A DNA stretch of 7,238 nucleotides from Methanoregulaceae archaeon (lineage in GTDB: Archaea; Halobacteriota; Methanomicrobia; Methanomicrobiales; Methanospirillaceae): positions 1-7,238 of the forward strand of contig JACTVF010000117.1 in assembly GCA_019695435.1 (NCBI GenBank). The letters are read 5' to 3'. Under the pieces are notes generated by a model. It did no database searches. It was not told where the DNA came from and saw only the letters and a program-made list of their open reading frames with translations. Shown in pieces: positions 1 through 4,466 of this stretch (its first letter is position 1; every line of letters begins with the position of its first letter). The translations under genes and the position numbers were made by a program.

Positions 1-1085
1 CTTGCACGGCTCACCAGCGGCTGGGTTTTATCTTCAACTTCTTTTCGGATTTCTTGTGGAAGTGATACATACATTTTTGAGACATCGATCTTGAATGCCC
101 CGTCAATTTTGGATGAAAAATTCACGGCAAAACGGGCGAGTTTAGTATGCTCGTCATAGGTCCTGATCCGGGACCATCCGCCGCTCTGAATCATGCGATC
201 GTTCCGGTAAATATAGAATCCCTGCTGCTGATTCCACTTTTTCGGGCCTGCCGCTTTAGAGTGAGCCTGAGCGGTGGAGAATGCTTTGCTGGGGGGTAAA
301 ATATATGGCTCAATTACAACTTCACCATGAATGCCTTCGTGTTCCAAGGGAATTCTGATGACTTCAAGTTCTTTGGTTGCCTTCTCATTTCGGGCAAATG
401 GATCCCAAGGCTGGATTTCATTATCATTTAGAAAAATACGGATTTTTTTCCCGGGCACTTCCCCCATAAGGAATCTGTGAAAAACCATAGCGAGGTGTTC
501 TTCAAGATCCCTGCACATAGCAATCAATTTTTTACGGGCACGTTCTGTATTGGGATTATCATATTCCAGAATGCGATCAAGTCGCTGCCATAAAACTACC
601 GTGCCTTTTTTATTCTGAAGATAATCTGTAATTACTCTATCAAGACCGCTTTTCTTTATCGGCAGGATTTCCCAGCGATCTGTCTGGTTAACATGATCAA
701 GATCCCATTTGAAGGATATGATCTCATTATCCGCGGAATCAGTTTTTGTCGCAACCAGCCAGTGTTTACATTGGCTGAACGACGCTGTTTTCAGACCCAG
801 ACCAAATTTACCAAGACTTCTCTCATTGTAAACGCTGGCTGAACCAAAGCGCATGGCCTCTTTTAATTTTTCAACTGACATCCCTCTGCCGTTATCAGCA
901 ATCATCACCCAAGAGTTTTCACCGTTAAATTCTACTTTGATAGAAATCTCTGTTGCATCATATTCAATCGAATTATCAACAAGTTCAGCTACTGCCGTAG
1001 GGAACTCGTATCCTAGAGATCTCAAAGAATTGATCAGTCTTTTGGCAGATGGAATTACTTCTTCGACACTATCGTTTCTTGCCAA
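1..1085 (-). CDS. GHKL/MORC-type ATPase, DNA-associated (3' end beyond window)
   Basis: The reverse strand is open from position 1085 to the left edge (361 codons, no stop reached), so the C-terminus is missing. The N-terminal 105 residues are a complete Hsp90/MutL/MORC-like ATP-binding (Bergerat) fold: N-box ELVDNS at residues 34-39 (E34 the likely catalytic base, N38 the Mg ligand), DNGRGM at 64-69, and GKFGLGLKTASF at 92-103. Near 289-340 a segment starting GFYIYRNDRM and containing DVSK (Lys337) resembles the S5-like domain that supplies a catalytic lysine in GHKL ATPases. No in-frame ATG lies at the N-terminus. TTG at 1085-1083, with GAGGGAAGAG just upstream, is the best start and gives a protein beginning MARNDSVEEV. 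Family knowledge: prokaryotic MORC-like ATPases often sit in restriction-modification or defence loci, commonly beside helicase or nuclease genes. The genes that would show this lie beyond the left edge. The ATPase call is secure; a defence role is inference. Confidence 0.88.
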   Translation of the reverse strand, partial: MARNDSVEEVIPSAKRLINSLRSLGYEFPTAVAELVDNSIEYDATEISIKVEFNGENSWVMIADNGRGMSVEKLKEAMRFGSASVYNERSLGKFGLGLKTASFSQCKHWLVATKTDSADNEIISFKWDLDHVNQTDRWEILPIKKSGLDRVITDYLQNKKGTVVLWQRLDRILEYDNPNTERARKKLIAMCRDLEEHLAMVFHRFLMGEVPGKKIRIFLNDNEIQPWDPFARNEKATKELEVIRIPLEHEGIHGEVVIEPYILPPSKAFSTAQAHSKAAGPKKWNQQQGFYIYRNDRMIQSGGWSRIRTYDEHTKLARFAVNFSSKIDGAFKIDVSKMYVSLPQEIRKEVEDKTQPLVSRA

Positions 1086-1490
1086 TGTTCTCTTCCCTCG
1101 GGTTCAGAAATTAATTCAGGGGTATATTACTGCGTATACAAGTGCCTCTGATATTTTTCCAAATTTTTTGATTAACACGAATATCAAATATCATTTTGAA
1201 TTCCGATTAGTCCAAATCAGTCAGATTCCGGCTGGTTCTTTAATAGTTTGTTATTGTAATCGAATGAATAATAAAGCATCCGATATATCGTTCCTGAAGA
1301 TCAAAAAATTTTAAATTCCAGTCCGGGCTTAGCCCACGCGGCAAGGGGCGCCAGCCCCTTTTGAGCGTCCTCTAAAAAATCCCACGGCCCCACCCCGCCT
1401 CAGGCGTGGTGTAAAGCGAAATCGTGTCCGTTTCCAATTAAAAATAACAACTCGCAATTATAACGAATCAGTACAATAAAGGGAACAACG
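1086..1490. promoter_or_regulatory. Divergent intergenic region with promoters and repeat
   Basis: This gap separates the minus-strand ATPase from the plus-strand methyltransferase and should hold both promoters. For the ATPase, minus-strand TATA-like tracts lie around 1122-1131 and 1152-1160. Three GATATT half-sites occur nearby: TGATATTT at 1149-1156, and AATATCA and AAATATCA at 1180-1193. For the methyltransferase, A/T tracts at about 1437-1448 and 1456-1463 are candidate TATA elements. The GC-rich middle (1325-1410) holds the hairpin repeat listed separately. An ORF runs through it on the plus strand from 853 to 1314, but it is antisense to the ATPase and looks non-coding. Confidence 0.45.
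1343..1383. repeat. Hairpin-bearing dispersed repeat, copy 1
   Basis: AAGGGGC (1343-1349) and GCCCCTT (1354-1360) form a 7-bp stem with a 4-nt loop. They are followed by TGAGCGTCCTCT and then AAAAAATCCC. The 22 bases at 1362-1383 match 3140-3161 with one mismatch (A/G), and the GGGGC...GCCCC stem is also shared, so 1345-1383 and 3123-3161 are equal-length copies. CCACGC at 1334-1339 and GCGTGG at 1404-1409 are inverted around this copy. The function is unknown: it could be a small non-autonomous element, a transcription terminator on the minus strand (the A run reads as a T6 tract there), or a protein-binding site. Confidence 0.7.
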
Positions 1491-2216
1491 ATGAACCCAA
1501 TTATCAAAGATAACCGTGAATGGTTTCAGGAGTGGGCAAACGAATACGACAACACTCTGGGGAAAGTAAAGAGACACCATAAATTGCTTGACCTGGTTGT
1601 CAAAGAATCGGGAATAAAAAGAAATGACCGGATTCTTGATATTGGTTGCGGGACAGGACTGCTGTCACTGAAATTCCTTAACAAAGCAGATTGCTCAGTC
1701 ACGGCAATTGACAGCTCAGCTCAGATGCTTGAGATATTCCAGGAAAAGATTAAAAAATGCAACCTGACGGGGAAAATTCATTGCGCTCTAATGTCTGCGG
1801 AGGACATGAATTTCAAACCCCAGCAGTTTGATATCATCGCAGCAACGGTTGCGCTGCACCATGTGAAATGCAAAGAACCTGTCATTAAAAATATTTATTA
1901 CTGTACAAAAGACGGCGGGAGATTCGTTCTCGGCGAAATGGATATTGATACAACGGGAAAACCGGATGACCCCAAACGATTATTGAGAATTTTAAATTAC
2001 CTTACCCGGGAATATGCACTCGCTATGGAGGACGGAGGCGTGCAGGCATTTGAAAGGATGTATGACAACGGGAAGAAACATATCCTTAACGATGGTGAAT
2101 ACTGCATTGGAATGAGTCAATGGGCAAAACTCTGCAGGGATGCAGGATTTAAGAAAACAGAAGTCAGCCCGGTGAAAGGGTTTGAATGGTTCAAGGTACT
2201 TGTTGCGACAAAATAA
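1491..2216 (+). CDS. Class I SAM-dependent methyltransferase
   Basis: This 241-aa protein has the Rossmann-like methyltransferase core of the UbiE/Methyltransf_11 type. Motif I is ILDIGCGTG (residues 48-56) and binds the methionine part of SAM. The acidic end of strand 2 is VTAID (D74), the expected ribose-hydroxyl ligand. SAEDM (102-106) matches the segment that contacts adenine, and FDIIAATVALHHV (113-125) is the strand-4 motif. The ATG at 1491 is preceded by AAAGGGAA, a reasonable Shine-Dalgarno site. The C-terminal part (WAKLCRDAGF, then FKVLVATK) is the usual closing helix and strand. The substrate cannot be read from the sequence: the central insert (about 150-200) is not diagnostic, so a small molecule is likelier than nucleic acid but unproven. 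It stands alone in orientation, with no obvious operon partner, and its codon use is A/T-richer than that of uvrA in this window. Confidence 0.9.
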   Translation: MNPIIKDNREWFQEWANEYDNTLGKVKRHHKLLDLVVKESGIKRNDRILDIGCGTGLLSLKFLNKADCSVTAIDSSAQMLEIFQEKIKKCNLTGKIHCALMSAEDMNFKPQQFDIIAATVALHHVKCKEPVIKNIYYCTKDGGRFVLGEMDIDTTGKPDDPKRLLRILNYLTREYALAMEDGGVQAFERMYDNGKKHILNDGEYCIGMSQWAKLCRDAGFKKTEVSPVKGFEWFKVLVATK

Positions 2217-2336
2217 AAAAGGCGATCTTTACGATCATCTGTTTTAGCACTGTCGTGGATGATACGCATTAATAGTATTGATTATTCGAATTCCCGATCT
2301 ATAAAAAAAAGGCCACAAGGTCACTTTACACTACAC
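2217..2336. terminator. 3' region of methyltransferase; A8/T8 tract of the opposing remnant
   Basis: Directly after the TAA of the methyltransferase, GATC TTTAC GATC (short stem near 2223-2235) is followed by TGTTTTAG, a weak plus-strand terminator candidate. At 2303-2310 there is a run of eight A. Read on the minus strand this is a T8 tract about 30 bp past the stop of the HIT remnant, so it may be that gene's old terminator. No coding potential was seen here. Confidence 0.35.
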
Positions 2337-2450
2337 TCAGGGAGTCCGGACCTCCCCGGCATACCGGGGGATCACATGGCAATGGCAGTGCATCACGGTC
2401 TGCCCGGTCGCTTCGTCCACGTTCGTCCCGATGGTATAACCGGCCCGGTT
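2337..2450 (-). pseudogene. Remnant of a HIT-family (histidine triad) protein
   Basis: The minus strand encodes a stretch reading YTIGTNVDEATGQTV followed by MHCHCHVIPRY and a TGA stop at 2339-2337. It carries the full histidine-triad signature H-x-H-x-H with the flanking GxN...GQTV and IPRY that mark nucleotide-binding HIT hydrolases/transferases. A normal HIT protein has roughly 70 or more residues upstream (an N-terminal strand-helix region, often with CxxC) and usually continues past IPRY with a (P)RGGVR-type segment. Here the frame stops a few residues after IPRY. Upstream it loses similarity just before the conserved core and meets an in-frame TAG about 17 codons further on (near 2505). 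No start or N-terminal half is visible, and that DNA is taken by the antitoxin operator and gene. The piece is therefore a truncated, probably non-functional copy. It sits antisense to a plus-strand frame (2259-2501) that has no protein-like features. Confidence 0.8.
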
Positions 2451-2500
2451 GTGCCCTGTACAATTTTTCTTATAAAATCCCTCGAAATCCCCACGGTTTG

Positions 2501-2516
2501 AAGAAACCTATTTCTT
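2501..2516. promoter_or_regulatory. Palindrome upstream of the antitoxin, candidate operator
   Basis: AAGAAA (2501-2506) and TTTCTT (2511-2516) form a perfect 6-bp inverted repeat with a CCTA spacer, ending 34 bp before the antitoxin ATG. An A/T tract, GAAAAATCTACATA (2519-2532), follows and could be the BRE/TATA. Type II toxin-antitoxin operons are commonly autorepressed at such palindromes, so an operator is a fair inference. The short antitoxin shows no obvious DNA-binding domain, which argues for caution. Confidence 0.4.
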
Positions 2517-2550
2517 GTGAAAAATCTACATAGTCACCAGGTATCAGTTC

Positions 2551-2709
2551 ATGACCTCAACTATTAACACCCCCCCTGTCGTGCAGGTCCCTGCCGGTGC
2601 AGCTAAAAAAACCCGGGCTGCGAGAAGGGCATCCTCAAAAGGGATCTTCGGGCTGCTCCCTGACTGGAAGATCGATACCCAGGAATTCCGGGACGAAATG
2701 CGCGATTAG
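2551..2709 (+). CDS. Short VapB-like antitoxin partner of the PIN toxin
   Basis: This 52-aa ORF starts at an ATG with a modest AGGT upstream. It ends at TAG 2707-2709, two bases before the ATG of the PIN-domain gene, so the two are surely co-transcribed. The N-terminal 30 residues are Pro/Ala/Lys/Arg-rich (VPAGAAKKTRAARRASSKG) and probably disordered. The C-terminal 22 residues, GIFGLLPDWKIDTQEFRDEM, have the hydrophobic-then-acidic pattern of the toxin-wrapping tail of archaeal VapB antitoxins. The AbrB, RHH or Phd-type DNA-binding domain usual in VapB is not seen, and an in-frame TGA about 11 codons upstream of the ATG rules out a longer N-terminus. It may be a minimal antitoxin or one that has lost its regulatory domain. 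The antitoxin role is inferred from position and tail. Confidence 0.78.
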   Translation: MTSTINTPPVVQVPAGAAKKTRAARRASSKGIFGLLPDWKIDTQEFRDEMRD

Positions 2710-2711
2710 AA

Positions 2712-3086
2712 ATGGCATCTTTTTTTGCGGATTCATACGCCATCATTGAGATCCTTAAAGGAAATGAAAATTACCGGCACTACCTGGCCGGGTACTTGGT
2801 AACAACTGAATTCAACATCTGCGAAGTTGCGTTTGCCGTATGCCGGGACTACCCGGAAAAAACCCGGCAGGTAATGGCGCGTGTCCGCAAGATGGTTACC
2901 CTTGTGCCAACCACGGATGAAGATTATTGCGAGGGTGCGGCCATGAGAAGAAAAACAACAAGTTCCGGCAAAAAACTCTCCACGATCGATTGTGTCGGCT
3001 ATGCCGTTTCCCGCCGGCAAAAAATCCCGTTCCTCACGGGGGATCGTGAATTTGAGGATATCGAAGAGGTTGAATTCGTCCGGTGA
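2712..3086 (+). CDS. vapC: PIN-domain ribonuclease toxin (VapC-like)
   Basis: This 124-aa protein is the normal length for VapC. The four acidic positions of the PIN active site, which hold Mg/Mn for RNA cleavage, are visible: D7 in FFADSYAII, E38 in NICEVAF, D93 in STIDCVGYAV and D111 in FLTGDREF. No active-site residue is missing, so the enzyme should be active. Family knowledge: VapC toxins cleave tRNA or rRNA and are held inactive by the co-encoded antitoxin. The gene follows the short antitoxin by 2 bp with no separate Shine-Dalgarno, which suggests translational coupling. Its stop codon lies inside a CCGG-rich hairpin (3078-3094). The opposite-strand frame at 2733-3104 is a shadow. Confidence 0.92.
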   Translation: MASFFADSYAIIEILKGNENYRHYLAGYLVTTEFNICEVAFAVCRDYPEKTRQVMARVRKMVTLVPTTDEDYCEGAAMRRKTTSSGKKLSTIDCVGYAVSRRQKIPFLTGDREFEDIEEVEFVR

Positions 3087-3094
3087 TTCCGGAC
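3078..3094 (+). terminator. Hairpin enclosing the PIN-gene stop codon
   Basis: GTCCGG (3078-3083) and CCGGAC (3089-3094) form a 6-bp stem whose 5-nt loop, TGATT, begins with the stop codon. An A7 run follows at 3103-3109, but there is no T tract on the coding strand, so this may block 3' decay rather than terminate transcription. Confidence 0.45.
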
Positions 3095-3120
3095 ATTCCT
3101 GCAAAAAAACTCAGCTGTCC

Positions 3121-3161
3121 GGGGGGCGATGAGCCCCGATGAGCGTCCTCTGAAAAATCCC
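3121..3161. repeat. Hairpin-bearing dispersed repeat, copy 2
   Basis: GGGGC (3123-3127) and GCCCC (3133-3137) form a 5-bp stem, followed by TGAGCGTCCTCT and GAAAAATCCC, matching copy 1 at 1343-1383 in order and length. This copy also carries GATGAGC twice (3128-3134 and 3138-3144). It lies between the converging ends of the PIN gene and the minus-strand hypothetical gene. Its A5 run reads as T5 on the minus strand just past that gene's stop hairpin, so part of it may act as a terminator. Confidence 0.7.
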
Positions 3162-3165
3162 CCGG

Positions 3166-3184
3166 TGCCCGGTTTCACCGGGCA
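3166..3184 (-). terminator. Hairpin enclosing the stop codon of the minus-strand gene
   Basis: TGCCCGGT (3166-3173) and ACCGGGCA (3177-3184) are a perfect 8-bp inverted repeat with a 3-nt loop. Read on the minus strand, the TGA stop follows CCGG at the stem/loop junction. A minus-strand GGGGGATTTTTC follows within 10 bp, so stem plus T5 fits a terminator for the gene at 3175-3624. Confidence 0.6.
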
Positions 3185-3624
3185 TGTTCATCGTACCACG
3201 CCTGGATCTGGCTCTGGAGGGCTGCGTTGCCCTTCTCAAGGTCGGCACAGATCTTCTTTATCGCATCTGTGACCGGGGCCGGCAGGTGTGCGAAACAGGC
3301 ATCCTGTGAGAGGTCCGTACGGACCCGGAGTTTTCCCTTTTCGTCCCGGGTAACGCTGACTCCCAGGGTACAGACCCGGTCGAGGGAATCCGCAGGCATG
3401 TCGGCTGCGCTTCCGGTAATCCTGAGCGCCAGCTCAATGGACTTTTTATTGTTGTCATGGTCGATTTTTAACCGGACAAGAGGAAAATGGGGTACGGCAT
3501 TGACAAAATAAGCATCCTTTTCCCTGTTCACGAAGATCGAATAGTTGAACACCTCAAGTTTTTGTGAGGCAATGAGGTAATCCACAAAACTTTTGATGAG
3601 ATCAGTCTGCGTAGTGTCGGTCAT
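3175..3624 (-). CDS. Conserved-looking hypothetical protein, 149 aa
   Basis: I do not recognise this protein. The frame opens further upstream (an ATG at 3681), but the ATG at 3624 has GGGAGGAA five bases before it and is the better start, giving MTDTTQTDLI. The sequence looks soluble and acidic, with no signal peptide or membrane segment. By eye it has an N-terminal helix (LIKSFVDYLIASQ), several alternating hydrophobic strands (YSIFVNREKDAYFVNAV, VRLKIDHD, IELALRITG, VCTLGVSVTRDEKGKLRVRTDL), and a C-terminal helix with coiled-coil character (VTDAIKKICADLEKGNAALQSQIQAW). This helix-sheet-helix order recalls small chaperone-like folds such as YbjN, but no motif proves it. The codon use is normal for the window and the stop sits in a strong hairpin, so a real gene is likely. 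Two plus-strand frames across it are shadows. Confidence 0.75.
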   Translation of the reverse strand: MTDTTQTDLIKSFVDYLIASQKLEVFNYSIFVNREKDAYFVNAVPHFPLVRLKIDHDNNKKSIELALRITGSAADMPADSLDRVCTLGVSVTRDEKGKLRVRTDLSQDACFAHLPAPVTDAIKKICADLEKGNAALQSQIQAWYDEHAR

Positions 3625-3777
3625 ACATTCCTCCCGGATGACTATTCCTCTGTACAGGTTCTTGTTGATTTCCCCCTCCATAAAATTCCCGCGCTTTTTC
3701 CTGCGGGACTGTCCCTGTCAGCAGATACGGCTGTAAGGTAACGAAAGTTTACGCATTTGGCACAACATGGTGCGAGT

Positions 3778-3873
3778 ATGCACTGTGTATACGTAGAAGG
3801 GCTCCTCGTCATGTGGGACCGGGTCTTCGACCACATGGAAGCAGGACCAGGAGAACAGGACAAGAAAGTCTGA
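3778..3873 (+). CDS. Possible 31-aa small ORF or gene remnant
   Basis: From ATG 3778 the plus strand reads MHCVYVEGLLVMWDRVFDHM and then 11 polar residues to TGA. The codons (CTC, GTC, TTC, GAC, CGG) look like those of real genes in this window, and the sequence looks more protein-like than the longer antisense frames. A TTG at 3757 would add seven residues; the frame is closed by TAA at 3739-3741. There is no convincing Shine-Dalgarno site. It may be a small protein or the tail of a decayed gene; no family was recognised. Confidence 0.25.
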   Translation: MHCVYVEGLLVMWDRVFDHMEAGPGEQDKKV

Positions 3874-3960
3874 AACGGCAGGGGAAAGTGCCCCCTGCCA
3901 CTGATTCGCCGATCGGAATACAGGACGTATCGCGCGCATGGGATACCACCCACAAAAACA

Positions 3961-4074
3961 AAAATAATTTATACCTGTTCAAGGAAGAATAAAATTACAT
4001 TTCTGGTAATTAATAATGATCATAAGAATATATATTGTTGTAAATATACTATAAACATAAAAAGAGGTGATGAC
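3961..4074 (+). promoter_or_regulatory. Promoter, operator candidate and strong SD of the 103-aa gene
   Basis: Two TATA-like elements are visible: AATTTATACC at 3966-3975, after an A-rich BRE-like run, and AATATATATT at 4027-4036. The second would place a start near 4055-4060, leaving a short leader. Between them AATTAC (3993-3998) and GTAATT (4006-4011) form a perfect inverted repeat with a 7-bp spacer, a candidate operator. GAGGTGAT at 4064-4071 is a near-ideal Shine-Dalgarno match placed right before ATG 4075, so strong translation is expected. Confidence 0.6.
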
Positions 4075-4386
4075 ATGGTTTCTAAACCCAGTATACACGT
4101 GATATGGCAAAACACAGTCTACCCCTGGTGGTGGAAAGTTGCGTACCTGATCCTGCACGAAAATTTCGGTGACCTTGTGACAAACCCGGTTGATGAGGCA
4201 TTCGGCAGGGCAATCAACGCGCATGTCAATGCATACCTGAACAAGGGCACGATGCCCCCCACCGAGATTGCAGCGACGGTCATGAACCTGGCTGATGATG
4301 TCATGGCCGGCAGAAAGATGACGATCCGGGCCGGGGACTATATCGCCGTGCAGAACTACATGAAGAAGACCGCGGCTGGAAAGTAA
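4075..4386 (+). CDS. Unrecognised Cys-free 103-aa protein upstream of radical SAM enzyme
   Basis: I do not recognise this protein. The start is fixed by the strong GAGGTGAT three bases before the ATG. The N-terminal third has an unusual aromatic cluster (VIWQNTVYPWWWKVAYLIL, residues 9-27) that includes YPWWWK. The rest looks helical: DEAFGRAINAHVNAYLNKG, then PPTEIAATVMNLADDVMAGRK, then AGDYIAVQNYMKKTAAGK. There is no cysteine, signal peptide or convincing membrane segment. It is the first gene of a two-gene unit and is followed by a terminator-like hairpin, so it should be made in excess over the radical SAM protein. It could be a substrate (a RiPP-like precursor or a protein that is modified), a small partner or chaperone of the enzyme, or functionally separate. 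A Cys-free sequence excludes thioether (sactipeptide-type) chemistry on it but not other radical SAM chemistry. The length and helical look suit a folded small protein better than a leader-core peptide. Confidence 0.8.
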   Translation: MVSKPSIHVIWQNTVYPWWWKVAYLILHENFGDLVTNPVDEAFGRAINAHVNAYLNKGTMPPTEIAATVMNLADDVMAGRKMTIRAGDYIAVQNYMKKTAAGK

Positions 4387-4406
4387 CCGCAGGAACTGAT
4401 TCACGC

Positions 4407-4440
4407 AAAAAAGAGGGAGGCAGTAGTATCCCTTTTTTTT
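4407..4440 (+). terminator. Terminator/attenuator hairpin with T8 between the two genes
   Basis: AAAAAAGAGGGA (4407-4418) pairs with TCCCTTTTTTTT (4429-4440) around a 10-nt loop (4419-4428), with one G-U pair. The GGGA/TCCC core plus a T8 tract is a clear terminator shape, 20 bp after the stop of the 103-aa gene. Since the next gene has no visible promoter of its own, partial read-through (attenuation) is likely. Confidence 0.7.
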
Positions 4441-4442
4441 GC

Positions 4443-4456
4443 TCCTGAATACAGGA
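4443..4456 (+). promoter_or_regulatory. Hairpin masking the Shine-Dalgarno of the radical SAM gene
   Basis: TCCTG (4443-4447) and CAGGA (4452-4456) form a perfect 5-bp stem with an AATA loop. The AGGA in the right arm is the only Shine-Dalgarno-like sequence before ATG 4467 (10-nt spacing), so the stem would hide it and lower translation. A small stem of this size is only moderately stable. Confidence 0.45.
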
Positions 4457-4466
4457 ATTTTTACTC

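Larger units (their letters stand above)
3625..4074. other. Intergenic region between divergent genes
   Basis: The left part should hold the promoter of the minus-strand gene: a minus-strand ATTTTATG element at about 3679-3686 lies some 55-60 bp before its start. TCCCGC (3687-3692) and GCGGGA (3703-3708) form a 6-bp stem beside it. The middle holds a possible 31-aa ORF (listed). The right part is the A/T-rich promoter of the 103-aa gene (listed). Longer minus-strand frames at 3642-3953 and 3718-3939 lack protein-like sequence and have no good start. No tRNA or other structured RNA was recognised. Confidence 0.4.

Noticed and set aside
853..1314. Plus-strand 153-aa frame
   Set aside because: Its first half is antisense to the MORC-like ATPase, whose motifs are unmistakable, and its second half is low-complexity A/T intergenic DNA with no recognisable domain.
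2259..2501. Plus-strand 80-aa frame
   Set aside because: It is the antisense of the HIT remnant and its flanks; it has no SD and no protein-like motif.
3642..3953. Minus-strand frames in the 3.6-4.0 kb gap
   Set aside because: Unconvincing composition, no SD and overlap with the promoter region; the short plus-strand frame looks more protein-like.
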